Position numbers and translations under genes: made by a program. This document shows, in pieces, positions 8,343 to 19,413 of a stretch of 64,000 bases of DNA. Where the stretch lies: positions 297,454-361,453 of the forward strand of contig NZ_LT965955.1 of the NCBI RefSeq assembly GCF_900240995.1. Direction: 5' to 3'. Under the pieces are notes generated by a model. That model had not been told where the DNA came from and searched no databases. It saw only the letters and a list, made by a program, of their open reading frames with translations. Every line of letters starts with the position of its first letter. Positions within the stretch are counted from its first letter, which is position 1. The stretch comes from Bacillus sp. Marseille-P3661 (GTDB taxonomy: Bacteria > Bacillota > Bacilli > Bacillales > Bacillaceae_J).

Positions 8343-9476
8343 ATGGAGCTGCGTTTTACAGAGGAGCAGGAAATGATGCGAAAAATGGTACGGGATTTTG
8401 CTCAAGCTGAGGTTGCCCCATTTGTTAATAGAATGGAAGAAAACGATGAGTTTCCTAGAGATATTCTAAATAAGATGGCCCAGTTAGGTTTAATGGGAAT
8501 CACCATTCCGGAGACATACGGTGGTGCCGGTATGGATTATACATCCTATATCATTGCCATCCATGAGCTTTCAAAGGTAAGCGCCACCATCGGGGTTATT
8601 TTATCTGTCCATACATCTGTTGGTACAAATCCGATTCTATATTTTGGTAACGATGAACAAAAGAAAAAGTACGTACCAAAGCTTGCTGCTGGGGAATATT
8701 TGGGGGCTTTTGCGTTAACAGAACCTGGTGCAGGTTCGGATGCATCTAATATAAAAACTCGAGCAGTTAAACAAAATGATTACTATCTTTTAAATGGCTC
8801 AAAGATTTTCATTACAAACGGCGGTGAGGCTGATACGTATATTGTATTTGCGGTTACCGACTCCGAACAAGGCAGCAAGGGAATCTCAGCTTTTATCGTA
8901 GAAAAAGATACAGAAGGTTTAATTATTGGGAAAAATGAACATAAAATGGGGCTCCATGGATCCAAAACCGTGCAGCTAATATTTGAGGATTGTAAAGTGC
9001 CAGTTGCAAATTTGCTTGGTAAAGAAGGCGAGGGTTTCAAAATTGCGCTAAGTAACCTTGAAATGGGCCGAATCGGCATTGCCGCTCAAGCGTTAGGGAT
9101 AGCCGATGCAGCTTTCGATGCCGCGGTAAGCTATGCGAAGGATCGAAAGCAATTTGGAAAACCGATTGCCTTGCAACAAGGTGTGGGATTTAAGCTTGCT
9201 GACATGGCTACGGCAGTCGAGGCAGCTAAACTATTAGTCTACCGTGCAGCATTCTTGAAACAAAGTAATCTTCCATGTAGAAAAGAAGCCGCAATGGCCA
9301 AACTTTTTGCATCAAAAACTGCTGTTGAGGTATCAACCGAGGCCGTCCAAGTATATGGGGGCTACGGCTACACAAAAGAATATCCTGTAGAACGCTACTT
9401 CCGCGACGCAAAAATATGTGAAATATACGAAGGCACAAGCGAAATCCAGCGTATTGTAATAAGCCGCAGCTTGTAA
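8343..9476 (+). CDS. acyl-CoA dehydrogenase, short-chain type (first copy)
   Basis: Start ATG 8343 after AAGGGGGAG gives 377 aa, typical of the family. This FAD enzyme introduces the trans-2 double bond into acyl-CoA and passes electrons to electron-transfer flavoprotein. Visible hallmarks are [13 protein letters not shown] for flavin and substrate binding, the KIFITNGG segment, [25 protein letters not shown], and [11 protein letters not shown] with the catalytic-base Glu. It resembles B. subtilis MmgC and butyryl-CoA dehydrogenases. It is about 60 percent identical by eye to the second copy at 9768, a local paralogue pair separated by a purine tract and a palindromic element. Precise chain-length preference cannot be read from the sequence. 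Confidence 0.92.
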   Translation: MELRFTEEQEMMRKMVRDFAQAEVAPFVNRMEENDEFPRDILNKMAQLGLMGITIPETYGGAGMDYTSYIIAIHELSKVSATIGVILSVHTSVGTNPILYFGNDEQKKKYVPKLAAGEYLGAFALTEPGAGSDASNIKTRAVKQNDYYLLNGSKIFITNGGEADTYIVFAVTDSEQGSKGISAFIVEKDTEGLIIGKNEHKMGLHGSKTVQLIFEDCKVPVANLLGKEGEGFKIALSNLEMGRIGIAAQALGIADAAFDAAVSYAKDRKQFGKPIALQQGVGFKLADMATAVEAAKLLVYRAAFLKQSNLPCRKEAAMAKLFASKTAVEVSTEAVQVYGGYGYTKEYPVERYFRDAKICEIYEGTSEIQRIVISRSL

Positions 9477-9479
9477 GTG

Positions 9480-9611
9480 GAAAAGAGAAAAAAAGAAATG
9501 AGATAAAAGCAAGAAAAAGGACAAAAGAAAAAGACAAAAGAAAAAGTCAAAAGAAAAAGAAAGAAAAGAAAAGAAAAAAAGAAAAGAAAAAAAGAAAAGA
9601 AAAAAAGAAAA
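9480..9611 (+). repeat. polypurine low-complexity tract
   Basis: About 130 bp of almost pure A and G begins right after the acyl-CoA dehydrogenase stop. It is built from short units such as AAAAGAAAAAGACA and AAAAAAAGAAAAG. Pyrimidines are rare and confined to the first half. It leads directly into the palindromic element at 9612. Minus-strand frames across it (Phe/Ser/Leu only) are compositional artefacts. Confidence 0.85.
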
Positions 9612-9728
9612 GGTGCCTGTCACTTGTCGAAATTTGTCGAATTCAAAAGTTATAATTTTGTATATAAAGTGATTGTATTAGCGGTTGGATAGAACTGATT
9701 CGACAAATTCTGACAAGTGACAGGCACC
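9612..9728. repeat. GGTGCCTGTCAC palindromic element (REP-like)
   Basis: The 30-nt left arm at 9612-9641 begins GGTGCCTGTCACTTGTC. The right arm at 9699-9728 is its reverse complement with two mismatches; 57 bp of AT-rich DNA separates them. A short extra CAGGCACC copy follows at 9739. A second full element lies at 15881-15998. No transposase gene is in the window. It resembles REP-type elements mobilised in trans by IS200-like transposases, which is inference. Confidence 0.8.
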
Positions 9729-9767
9729 ATAAGAAAACAGGCACCATAAGAAATGGGGGATACTGAT

Positions 9768-10910
9768 ATGAATTTTTTATTGTCTGAAGAGCATGAAATG
9801 TTACGTAAAATGGTTCGCGATTTTGCAAATGATATGGTGGCTCCTACAGCAGCTGAACGTGATGAGGAAGAACGATTCGATCGTGAGATTTTCGATAAAA
9901 TGGCAGAGCTTGGATTGACGGGAATTCCATGGCCAGAGGAATATGGTGGCAGTGGTTTTGATTATTTAGCATATGTAATTGCTGTAGAGGAGCTTTCGCG
10001 TGTATGTGCATCCACAGGTGTTACTCTATCAGCACACGTATCATTAGCAGGTTGGCCGATTTATAAATTTGGGTCTGAAGAGCAGAAACAAAAATATTTA
10101 CGACCAATGGCAGAAGGTAAAAAAATTGGTGCTTATGGTTTAACAGAACCGAATTCAGGATCTGACGCAGGTGCGATGAAAACAACTGCCAAATTAGATG
10201 GAGATCACTATGTTTTAAATGGTTCCAAAATCTTTATTACTAACGGCGGCATTGCCGATACGTATGTAGTGTTCGCTGTAACAGATCATGAGCAAAAACA
10301 AAAAGGTGTTAGTGCGTTTATTATCGAAAAAGACTTCCCAGGATTTTCAGTTGGTAAAAAGGAAAAGAAACTGGGTATTCGTTCATCACCTACAACTGAA
10401 ATTATCTTCCAAGACTGCATTGTGCCGAAGGAAAATCTTTTAGGCAAAGAAGGGGAAGGCTTTAAAATTGCAATGATGACGCTAGATGGCGGTCGGAACG
10501 GTATTGCGGCCCAAGCGGTAGGAATTGCTCAAGGCGCTCTTGATGCTGCTGTTGCGTATGCAAAGGAACGTAAGCAATTTGGTAAGCCAATTGCACTGCA
10601 ACAAGGAATTGGCTTTAAATTAGCAGATATGGCAACTGCTATCGAGGCATCAAGATTGTTAACCTACCAAGCTGCTTGGAAGGAAACAGAAGGTATCCCA
10701 TACGGGCAAGCATCAGCAATGGCTAAGCTTATGGCAGGCGATACTGCGATGAAAGTTACAACTGAGGCAGTCCAAGTGTTTGGCGGTTATGGTTATACGA
10801 AGGAATATCCTGTTGAACGCTTTATGCGTGATGCCAAAATAACTCAAATCTACGAAGGAACGCAGGAAATCCAACGGTTAGTTATCTCAAGGATGTTAAT
10901 TGCAGATTAA
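9768..10910 (+). CDS. acdA: acyl-CoA dehydrogenase AcdA (second copy)
   Basis: Start ATG 9768 sits 8 bp after GGGGGA; an earlier in-frame ATG at 9753 overlaps that ribosome binding site and is unlikely. The product is 380 aa, close to B. subtilis AcdA, which occupies the same place between fadF and rpoE. Family motifs are [52 protein letters not shown], and [11 protein letters not shown] with the catalytic Glu. It feeds electrons from acyl-CoA oxidation to electron-transfer flavoprotein and probably on to FadF. Ser/Gly differences from the first copy in the TEP loop suggest a different substrate range. A 52-bp repeat array starts about 80 bp after its stop. Confidence 0.92.
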   Translation: MNFLLSEEHEMLRKMVRDFANDMVAPTAAERDEEERFDREIFDKMAELGLTGIPWPEEYGGSGFDYLAYVIAVEELSRVCASTGVTLSAHVSLAGWPIYKFGSEEQKQKYLRPMAEGKKIGAYGLTEPNSGSDAGAMKTTAKLDGDHYVLNGSKIFITNGGIADTYVVFAVTDHEQKQKGVSAFIIEKDFPGFSVGKKEKKLGIRSSPTTEIIFQDCIVPKENLLGKEGEGFKIAMMTLDGGRNGIAAQAVGIAQGALDAAVAYAKERKQFGKPIALQQGIGFKLADMATAIEASRLLTYQAAWKETEGIPYGQASAMAKLMAGDTAMKVTTEAVQVFGGYGYTKEYPVERFMRDAKITQIYEGTQEIQRLVISRMLIAD

Positions 10911-10987
10911 GCGATTTTAGATTGGGTTTTTATAAAACACAGCTTTTTATTAACTTGCTTTTTTTGATATGTGGTCTGAGACCTTTT

Positions 10988-11605
10988 GATCGTGCCCGAA
11001 AACAAGTTGAAGTGCCGGATAAGGTAACGAAAAAGTCGTAATCGTGCCCGAAACCAAGCGAAAGTGCCTTATAAGGTAACGAAAAAGCCCTAATCGTGCC
11101 CGAAACCAAGCGAAATTGCCAGATAAGGTAACGAAAAAGTCGTAATCGTGCCCGCAACCGAGCGAAAGAGCCGGATAAGGTAACGAAAGAGTCGTAATCG
11201 TACCCGAAACCAAGCGAAAGAGCCGTATAAGGTAACGAAAAAGCCATAATCGTGCCCGAAACCGGGCCGAAGAGCCGTATAAGGTAACGAAAGAGCCCTA
11301 ATCGTGCCCGAAACCAAGCGAAAGAGCCGGATAAGGTAACGAAAAAGCCAAAATCGTGCCCGAAACCAAGCGAAAGAGCCGGATAAGGTAACGAAAAAGC
11401 CCTAATCGTGCCCGAAACCAAGCGAAAGAGCCGAATAAGGTAACGAAAGAGTCATATTCGTGCCCGAAACCAAGCGAAAGAGCCTGATAAGGTAACGAAA
11501 GAGTCGTAATCGTACCCGAAACCAAGCGAAAGAGCCGGATAAGGTAACGAAAGAGCCATAATCGTGCCCGCAACCAAGCGAAAATGCCAGAAACGGTAAC
11601 GAAAG
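10988..11605. repeat. 52-bp minisatellite, locus 1 (about 12 copies)
   Basis: The phrase GGTAACGAAA recurs at strict 52-bp steps; the preceding AA of each unit falls at 11021, 11073, 11125, 11177, 11229, 11281, 11333, 11385, 11437, 11489 and 11541, and a final divergent unit starts at 11593. A unit reads GGTAACGAAA, a variable 5-6 bases, AATCGTGCCCG, then ACCAAGCGAAAGAGCC and GGATAA. The two cores GGTAACGAA and AATCGTGCCCG are shared with the larger array at 31371. Since 52 is not a multiple of three, the open minus-strand frames are artefacts. It lies between acdA and a TetR gene. Confidence 0.95.
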
Positions 11606-11838
11606 TTCCTGGTTCATGCCCTATATCGCACCTAACATCCCAAACTAGTACCGAACGAAGGCAACAACCATGCCTATTTAAAGCTTACTAGTCCGAACCA
11701 CCAACAATTACTCTGCAACCATAGAGATTTAATGGAATGACCGGTTAGAATGGGATAAAATAGATATAAAGTTTAATAGGTATCGGAGGTTGGCGTTCAA
11801 GCTAGCTTCCTTCTTCTAAAGTGGGGGATAGGATAGAT

Positions 11839-12468
11839 ATGAATAAACGTGAAGTACCAGCTTCGGTGAAAGACGAAAAATTAATTCAGAAACGAAGAGA
11901 TCAAATGATAAAAGGTGCGGTAGAGCTTTTTATAAAAAAAGGATTTCACCGCAGCACAACAAGAGAAATTGCTAAAGCTGCAGGTTTTAGCATTGGCACT
12001 TTATATGAGTACATTCGCAAAAAAGAAGATGTGTTGTATTTAGTTTGCGATTCTATATATGATCAAGTTCAACAAAAAATGCAGGAAGTAATCGATACGG
12101 ACCAAGGTGATATTGAAAGCCTTAAGTCAGCTGTCATTTCGTATTTTAATCTAATGGATGAAATGCAAGATGAGGTTTTAGTTATGTATCAGGAGGCGAA
12201 ATCGCTAACGAAAGATGCGCTTCCATATGTGCTGAAAAAGGAAATTGAAATGGTTGAGATGTTTGAAAAAGTTATACATGGTTGCGTGCGTAATAATGAA
12301 GTGGAATTAAGTGAACAGGAAATTAAACTTATTGCCCATAATATTTTTGTTCAAGGTCAAATGTGGGGCTTTCGCCGTTGGGCACTAGGAAGGCTCTATA
12401 CACTGGAAGAATATACAGAGCTGCAAATAAATTACCTGTTAAATGGTATAAATAAAGGCGGTCAATAA
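11839..12468 (+). CDS. TetR/AcrR family transcriptional regulator
   Basis: The 209-aa protein has an N-terminal helix-turn-helix at about residues 24-66 (TTREIAKAAGFSIGTLYEYI followed by RKKEDVLY) and a helical ligand domain ending in WGFRRWALGRLYTLEEYTE. The chosen start ATG 11839 follows GGGGGATAGG; an in-frame GTG at 11821 overlaps that site. It lies directly before icmF and after the acyl-CoA dehydrogenase, so a role in sensing acyl-CoA or a related ligand and repressing the neighbouring genes is likely but inferred. It may bind the TGAATGATCATTCA palindrome at 3168. It is not identifiable as B. subtilis FadR itself. Confidence 0.85.
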   Translation: MNKREVPASVKDEKLIQKRRDQMIKGAVELFIKKGFHRSTTREIAKAAGFSIGTLYEYIRKKEDVLYLVCDSIYDQVQQKMQEVIDTDQGDIESLKSAVISYFNLMDEMQDEVLVMYQEAKSLTKDALPYVLKKEIEMVEMFEKVIHGCVRNNEVELSEQEIKLIAHNIFVQGQMWGFRRWALGRLYTLEEYTELQINYLLNGINKGGQ

Positions 12469-12580
12469 AGAAACACTTGCATCATGTTAAAACCTGTGAC
12501 CCACCAAAGGTGCCATTATGGACAATTGATATTTTTCCAGGGAAAAGTGAATAAGGAATTGATTTAAGGGGGAGTTGAAA

Positions 12581-15500
12581 GTGAGTAGGGTTGAAGTGTA
12601 TCGTCCAAAAAATCATGTTCGCTTTGTTACGGCATCAAGTCTTTTTGATGGTCATGATGCATCCATCAATATTATGAGAAGAATTATTCAATCCAATGGG
12701 GCGGAGGTCATTCATTTAGGCCATAATCGTTCAGTTGAAGAAGTTGTGAATGCAGCAATACAAGAGGACGTACAAGGCATTGCAATGTCCTCCTATCAAG
12801 GGGGCCATGTTGAATATTTTAAATATATGTATGATCTCTTGCAGGAAAAAGGTGCATCACATATTCGGATTTACTGTGGCGGTGGAGGGGTCATTATTCC
12901 CCGTGAAATTAAAGAGCTCCATCAATATGGAATTGCCCGTGTGTTCTCACCTGATGATGGTCGCGAAATGGGACTTCAAGGGATGATTAATTTAATGGTT
13001 AAGGAATGCGATTTTCCAACGGTTACTATGCTACAGGATGAAGAACTAGCTACATTAAAAACCGGGGACCATAAAACGATTGCTAAATTTATAACCCTAG
13101 CGGAAAATACACTTACATCAAACAGTGAAGCAGCAGCATCTGCACAAGCGCTTCTTACTAAAGTAAAGGAATTGGAAAACGAAGTTCCGGTTGTTGGGAT
13201 TACAGGAACAGGCGGAGCGGGGAAAAGTTCCTTAACCGATGAATTAATTCGCCGTTTTTTAAGTGAAATTCCTGAAAAAAAGATAGCAATTTTATCGGTA
13301 GATCCAACAAAGCAGAAAACAGGCGGCGCACTGTTAGGCGACCGCATCCGCATGAATTCCATATTCAACCCCCGTGTATATATGCGTAGCTTAGCAACTC
13401 GCGGCTCAAAATCAGAGCTTTCACTAGCGATTAAAGAGGCAATTCAAGTTGTAAAAGCTGCGGGCTTTGATTTAATTATCGTTGAAACAAGTGGTATTGG
13501 CCAAGGCGATGCAGAAATTACCGAGATTACGAATATATCGATGTATGTGATGACGAGTGAATTCGGGGCGCCGTCACAGCTCGAAAAAATTGACATGATA
13601 GATTATGCAGATTTAATTGTAATCAATAAATTTGAGCGCAAAGGATCTGAAGATGCACTTACACAAGTGCGCAAGCAGTATCAACGCAGTCATCAATTAT
13701 TTGATCAAGAGCTAGAGCAAATGCCTGTATACGGTACAATTGCAAGCCAATTTAATGACGAAGGTACAAATACAGTATTTGTTGCACTTTTAGAAACGAT
13801 TAATCAAAAATCAGGCAAGAATTGGTCAACCAAACTTCAGAAAACAAATGAAGTTGTTAAACAAAATATCATTATTCCAAATAACCGCCGTCATTATTTA
13901 CGAGAAATTGCAGATACCGTACGGAACTATCATAAAACTGCAGATGAGCAAGTTAAGGTGGCTCGTCAGCTATTCCAGCTCAACGGAACCATTGAAACCT
14001 TGAATGTGAGCGACTCAAATGCTGAGATTGTCCAGTCTTTGAAAGCGCTTAAAGTGTCAATTGAAGAAAAGTTAACGCCGCAATCAAAGAAAATTTTAAA
14101 AGAATGGCCAGAGCGTATAAAGCAATACAGTGGCAAAGAATTTGTCACGAAGGTTCGCGATAAAGAGATTCGTACGGAGCTAACGACAAGAAGCCTTTCT
14201 GGACTTGATATCCCGAAGGTCCTGTTGCCTAAATTCGAAGATTGGGGCGAAATTTTGCGCTGGGTATATAAAGAAAATACACCGGGCTTTTTCCCATATA
14301 CAGCGGGAGTGTTTCCATTTAAACGAAAGGGCGAGGATCCGAAGCGCCAGTTTGCTGGTGAAGGTACACCAGAACGGACGAACCGCCGTTTTCATTACTT
14401 ATCTAAAGATGATAACGCAAAACGTTTAAGTACGGCGTTTGATTCGGTGACACTATATGGTGAGGATCCGGATTACCGTCCTGACATTTATGGGAAGGTT
14501 GGGGAAAGCGGCGTTAATGTATGTACACTTGAGGATATGAAAAAGCTTTATGATGGCTTTGATTTATGTGCCCCATCAACTTCTGTTTCAATGACAATCA
14601 ATGGTCCGGCGCCTATTATTCTTGCCTTTTTTATGAATACAGCAATTGATCAACAGATTCGTATGTTTGAAGAGGAAAATGGACGAATCCCAACTGTCGA
14701 GGAGTTTGCAGCCATTAAGAAACGCACATTGCAAACAGTTCGCGGTACAGTGCAAGCTGATATTTTAAAAGAAGATCAAGGACAAAATACGTGCATCTTC
14801 TCAACTGAATTTGCGCTGCGAATGATGGGAGATATCCAGCAATACTTTATTGATCATAAAGTCCGGAACTATTATTCTGTTTCGATTTCGGGCTATCATA
14901 TTGCTGAAGCGGGCGCAAATCCGATTTCGCAGCTTGCGTTTACTTTAGCAAATGGCTTTACCTATGTAGAATATTATCTAAGCCGCGGTATGGCGATTGA
15001 TGATTTTGCACCAAACCTATCCTTCTTTTTCTCAAACGGTCTTGATCCAGAGTATACCGTGTTAGGGCGGGTTGCTCGCAGAATTTGGGCGGTTGTGATG
15101 AAAAATAAATATGGTGCAAATGAGCGCAGTCAAAAATTAAAATATCATATTCAAACATCAGGACGATCACTGCATGCCCAAGAAATTGACTTCAATGATA
15201 TCCGCACTACGCTGCAAGCATTGCTTGCGATTATGGATAATTGTAATTCTCTTCATACAAATGCATATGACGAAGCAATTACAACTCCAACAGAGGAATC
15301 TGTTCGTCGGGCGATGGCAATTCAAATGATTATTACAAAAGAATTTGGCTTAACGAAAAATGAAAATCCAATGCAAGGCTCGTTCATCACTGAAGAGCTG
15401 ACTGATCTTGTAGAAGAGGCTGTGCTGCAGGAGTTCGAGCGCATCAATGATCGCGGCGGTGTGTTAGGTGCAATGGAAACACAATACCAACGAAGCAAAA

Positions 15501-15847
15501 TCCAAGAGGAATCAATGTTCTATGAAATGAAAAAGCATACAGGTGAGCTGCCGATTATCGGGGTGAACACGTATCTAAATCCAAATCCTCCGTCTGAGGA
15601 AGAAATGAACAGCATTCAACTTGCGCGGTCATCGAAAGAAGAAAAAGAACAACAAATTCATAACTTGAGGGCTTTCCAAGCGCAGCATGCAGATGTGGTG
15701 GAAGCCGCATTGAATTCTTTGAAAGAAGTTGCTATTTCAGGCGGAAACATATTCGCTGAACTAATGGAAACGGTAAAAGTCGCAAGCTTAGGCCAAATTA
15801 CAAACGCCTTATACGAAGTTGGCGGCCAATACAGACGAAATATGTAA
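12581..15847 (+). CDS. icmF: fused isobutyryl-CoA mutase IcmF (B12-dependent)
   Basis: This 1088-aa protein joins three units: an N-terminal cobalamin-binding domain (about 1-140, with the LFDGHDAS base-off motif), a MeaI-type G-protein chaperone (P-loop GTGGAGKSS at 209-217) and a C-terminal mutase domain of methylmalonyl-CoA-mutase type (about 560-1088, including [20 protein letters not shown] and [19 protein letters not shown] segments). It interconverts butyryl-CoA and isobutyryl-CoA with adenosylcobalamin, the GTPase protecting or loading the cofactor. Length and order match Geobacillus IcmF. Start GTG 12581 lies 7 bp after AAGGGGGAG; a TTG at 12575 overlaps it. Context with acyl-CoA dehydrogenases suggests branched-chain or short-chain acid catabolism. 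Related fused mutases for other acyl-CoAs (for example pivalyl) cannot be excluded. Confidence 0.92.
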   Translation: MSRVEVYRPKNHVRFVTASSLFDGHDASINIMRRIIQSNGAEVIHLGHNRSVEEVVNAAIQEDVQGIAMSSYQGGHVEYFKYMYDLLQEKGASHIRIYCGGGGVIIPREIKELHQYGIARVFSPDDGREMGLQGMINLMVKECDFPTVTMLQDEELATLKTGDHKTIAKFITLAENTLTSNSEAAASAQALLTKVKELENEVPVVGITGTGGAGKSSLTDELIRRFLSEIPEKKIAILSVDPTKQKTGGALLGDRIRMNSIFNPRVYMRSLATRGSKSELSLAIKEAIQVVKAAGFDLIIVETSGIGQGDAEITEITNISMYVMTSEFGAPSQLEKIDMIDYADLIVINKFERKGSEDALTQVRKQYQRSHQLFDQELEQMPVYGTIASQFNDEGTNTVFVALLETINQKSGKNWSTKLQKTNEVVKQNIIIPNNRRHYLREIADTVRNYHKTADEQVKVARQLFQLNGTIETLNVSDSNAEIVQSLKALKVSIEEKLTPQSKKILKEWPERIKQYSGKEFVTKVRDKEIRTELTTRSLSGLDIPKVLLPKFEDWGEILRWVYKENTPGFFPYTAGVFPFKRKGEDPKRQFAGEGTPERTNRRFHYLSKDDNAKRLSTAFDSVTLYGEDPDYRPDIYGKVGESGVNVCTLEDMKKLYDGFDLCAPSTSVSMTINGPAPIILAFFMNTAIDQQIRMFEEENGRIPTVEEFAAIKKRTLQTVRGTVQADILKEDQGQNTCIFSTEFALRMMGDIQQYFIDHKVRNYYSVSISGYHIAEAGANPISQLAFTLANGFTYVEYYLSRGMAIDDFAPNLSFFFSNGLDPEYTVLGRVARRIWAVVMKNKYGANERSQKLKYHIQTSGRSLHAQEIDFNDIRTTLQALLAIMDNCNSLHTNAYDEAITTPTEESVRRAMAIQMIITKEFGLTKNENPMQGSFITEELTDLVEEAVLQEFERINDRGGVLGAMETQYQRSKIQEESMFYEMKKHTGELPIIGVNTYLNPNPPSEEEMNSIQLARSSKEEKEQQIHNLRAFQAQHADVVEAALNSLKEVAISGGNIFAELMETVKVASLGQITNALYEVGGQYRRNM

Positions 15848-15880
15848 GTAGAAAATAGTGCGGATCACAGATAGTTTTTA

Positions 15881-15998
15881 GGTGCCCGTCGCTTGTCGGA
15901 ATTTGTCGAAAAGATAAGGTGGTATACTGTAAGGTTTGCAACCTCTATCTATGAAAGAAAACGTACCGTTCGACAAATTACGACAAGTGACAGGCACC
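15881..15998. repeat. GGTGCCTGTCAC palindromic element, second copy
   Basis: The left arm 15881-15910 begins GGTGCCCGTCGCTTGTC and the right arm 15969-15998 ends GACAAGTGACAGGCACC. The arms pair over 30 nt with about three mismatches around a 58-bp spacer. Arm length and spacer length match the copy at 9612 while the spacer sequence differs. It begins 33 bp after the icmF stop and could also act as a terminator-like hairpin. Confidence 0.8.
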
Positions 15999-16078
15999 AT
16001 CTTGGTTAAGTATACAGGCACCATCTTGGTTTGTATACTGGCACCATCTGGGTTTGTAGATAGGCGCCATCTGGGTTA
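15991..16078. repeat. short tandem repeat seeded by the palindrome end
   Basis: The phrase CAGGCACCATCTTGGTT recurs four times at 23-24 bp steps (15991, 16015, 16038 and 16061 with substitutions), the last as TAGGCGCCATCTGGGTT. It appears to have grown from the terminal GGCACC of the adjacent palindrome. The rest of the gap to rpoE holds AT-rich promoter-like DNA with TATAAT at 16237-16242 and no clear -35. Confidence 0.7.
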
Positions 16079-16340
16079 GTAAACGGACACTATTTGGTTT
16101 TCCGTTTTTCCTATTTTGTTTTCTATTTCGAACGTGCTGTTCCCAATTTTATATAGTTTTATCCAAAATGTTGTGGTATATGGGTTTTTTTTGAAAAAAC
16201 TCGGCAATACTCTAGCATATTATATGTAGATTTGTTTATAATGAATGGTATGATTTTCAATATTAGGAAATACATAATGAAGTCCACACGAAAATAATAT
16301 AAACTATTTTTATGTAATTAATTTGAGAGGGGTTGCCGTA

Positions 16341-16940
16341 ATGAGTTTCTCGCAATTATCAAGTGAACAAATCAAAGAAATGGCAATGATTGAAATTGCT
16401 TACTTAATGATACAAGAAGGTCGCGAAGCTATTGATTTTTACGAATTATTCAATAAAGTTGCTGATTTAAAAGGCTATACACAAGAAGAAAAAGATGAGC
16501 GAATTGCTCAATTTTATACAGATTTAAATATTGACGGTCGTTTCTTATGCATCGGTGATAATCGCTGGGGCCTAAGACGTTGGTATCCATTTGAACAAGC
16601 TGATGAAGAAGTTACAACACCTGCTAAGCCTAAGAAGAAAAAGGGTAAGAAGAAAGCAGTTGTGGATGATGACTTCGATGATTATGATGAAGACGAATTC
16701 GATGACGAATTTGAAGATGAAGATGAGCTTGACGATTTAGATGACGACGATGACGATGATTATGAACTAGATGATGATGATGAAGATGAAGATGAAATTG
16801 ATGAATTAGATGAGCTCGATGACGATAATGATGAGTTAGGCGATTTGGATGAAGATGAATTCGAGCTTGAAGACGATGACGACGATGAGTTCGATGATGA
16901 TGAAGAAGAAGAGCTAGACGAAGATGAGGACTTGGATTAA
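16341..16940 (+). CDS. rpoE: RNA polymerase delta subunit
   Basis: The start is ATG 16341 behind GAGAGGGG; an in-frame TTG at 16323 lies within the upstream leader. The 199-aa protein has an N-terminal HARE-HTH globular domain (about 1-90, with YLMIQEGREAIDFYELFNKV and the NRWGLRRWYP end). A basic linker KPKKKKGKKK follows, then an almost purely Asp/Glu tail of about 90 residues. Delta improves promoter selectivity and recycling of RNA polymerase in Firmicutes. The acidic tail is longer than the roughly 80 residues I recall for B. subtilis. It sits immediately before pyrG, as in other Bacillales, with its own terminator between. Confidence 0.95.
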   Translation: MSFSQLSSEQIKEMAMIEIAYLMIQEGREAIDFYELFNKVADLKGYTQEEKDERIAQFYTDLNIDGRFLCIGDNRWGLRRWYPFEQADEEVTTPAKPKKKKGKKKAVVDDDFDDYDEDEFDDEFEDEDELDDLDDDDDDDYELDDDDEDEDEIDELDELDDDNDELGDLDEDEFELEDDDDDEFDDDEEEELDEDEDLD

Positions 16941-16983
16941 TCAGTTCCAAATCTTTTAGTTTGCATAGCATAAGTGAATTTTG

Positions 16984-17026
16984 AAAAACATGAAATTTTC
17001 CTTTTTGGAAGATCTCATGTTTTTCT
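16984..17026 (+). terminator. rpoE terminator
   Basis: AAAACATGA pairs with TCATGTTTT, with an inner ATTTTCC/GGAAGAT helix, followed by TTTTTC. It starts about 45 bp after the rpoE stop. Confidence 0.75.
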
Positions 17027-17140
17027 TTCTATTTTATAAAATACAACTAATTAAAGATCAAAGTATGACAAATGGGCCTTAGACACAACTTTAGAGATAA
17101 CGCATTTGCTTTATTGGCTAAATTACGTGATTTTCTTATA

Positions 17141-17180
17141 TTGACTTTAAAGAGTGAAATGGGTACAATCTTTCTTGGGC
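17141..17180 (+). promoter_or_regulatory. pyrG promoter with GGGC initiation site
   Basis: TTGACT (17141-17146) and TACAAT (17164-17169) are separated by 17 bp. The likely transcription start is GGGCTC at 17177, 8 bp after the -10. Beginning with GGGC is the signature of B. subtilis-type pyrG control, in which low CTP makes polymerase stutter and add extra G residues to the 5' end. Confidence 0.85.
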
Positions 17181-17211
17181 TCATAAAATTGAGTTTATAA
17201 AATATAAAGCC

Positions 17212-17246
17212 AAAGTGCTCCCATATTCGGGTAGCACTTTTTTTAC
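17212..17246 (+). terminator. pyrG transcription attenuator
   Basis: AAAGTGCT-CCC (17212-17222) pairs with GGG-T-AGCACTTT (17229-17240) around ATATTC, followed by a T-run. The 5' strand contains the pyrimidine-rich GCTCCC, which an extended poly-G 5' end could capture to stop hairpin formation. That fits the CTP-sensing antitermination known for B. subtilis pyrG. It lies 35 nt after the start site and about 240 bp before the pyrG start codon. Confidence 0.85.
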
Positions 17247-17372
17247 TGTTAATTTATGGATGGCAATTATATGGAAATAATAAACACATGAAGTGCTGTG
17301 TTTTTATAAATGCCAACATTGATTGCTTTAGTACATACCCATACCTTAAAGGTCATCGTAGTTCACTACATT

Positions 17373-17396
17373 GCGAATTACGTGTTTTTATTATTT
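17373..17396 (+). repeat. shared intergenic motif GCGAATTACGTGTTTTT, copy A (before pyrG)
   Basis: GCGAATTACGTGTTTTTATT lies between the attenuator and the pyrG start codon. Near-identical copies occur before murA (22646) and rho (25686), with a weaker one before fbaA (20014). It is on the sense strand each time. Function unknown. Confidence 0.5.
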
Positions 17397-17468
17397 CATG
17401 ATTTTTTCATGGAAGTTTCACTTTATATAATTATTTTAATCATCACATACTAGTGGTAAGCAAATTGA

Positions 17469-19085
<1,617 letters not shown>

Positions 19086-19095
19086 ATTATAAATA

Positions 19096-19180
19096 GCTGT
19101 CCCGATTTGGAGGACAAGTTTTTGCTAGGATTTTGATTCTAGGAAAGGCTTGGACTTCACATATGGGGCAGCCTTTTTTT
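19096..19180 (+). terminator. probable pyrG terminator, branched
   Basis: GCTGTCCC (19096-19103) can pair with GGGGCAGC (19165-19172), followed directly by CTTTTTTT. Between them lie smaller helices (GTCC/GGAC and CTAGGA/TTCTAG). The long interior makes the fold less certain than a simple hairpin. Confidence 0.55.
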
Positions 19181-19413
19181 GGTTAGTCTGATTAAGGCCT
19201 GTCGCTTTCTTATAAAAAAATGTATTTAAAATGCAATTTTTTAAATACTAAAGATTATAGAATTCTATTGCTATACAACGATTCGCTAAAGAAACGAAGA
19301 ATAGTGTCGATAATATAATAAAATAAAATGAAGGAAAACCATGCCGGAATAGAGAAATATATATTTTAATAGATAATGTGTGTTACAACAGAAAATATAG
19401 TGGGGTGACTGTT

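Noticed and set aside
10930-11617. Several overlapping minus-strand ORFs of up to 163 codons with repeating Phe/Leu/Arg/Ser motifs
   Set aside because: They are open in all three minus frames because a stop-poor 52-bp unit (not a multiple of three) cycles through frames. No ribosome binding sites or non-repeat sequence support them.
16630-16971. Minus-strand His/Leu-rich ORF opposite rpoE
   Set aside because: It is antisense to the Asp/Glu codons of the delta subunit tail; GAT/GAA read backwards gives ATC/TTC-type and His-rich frames.
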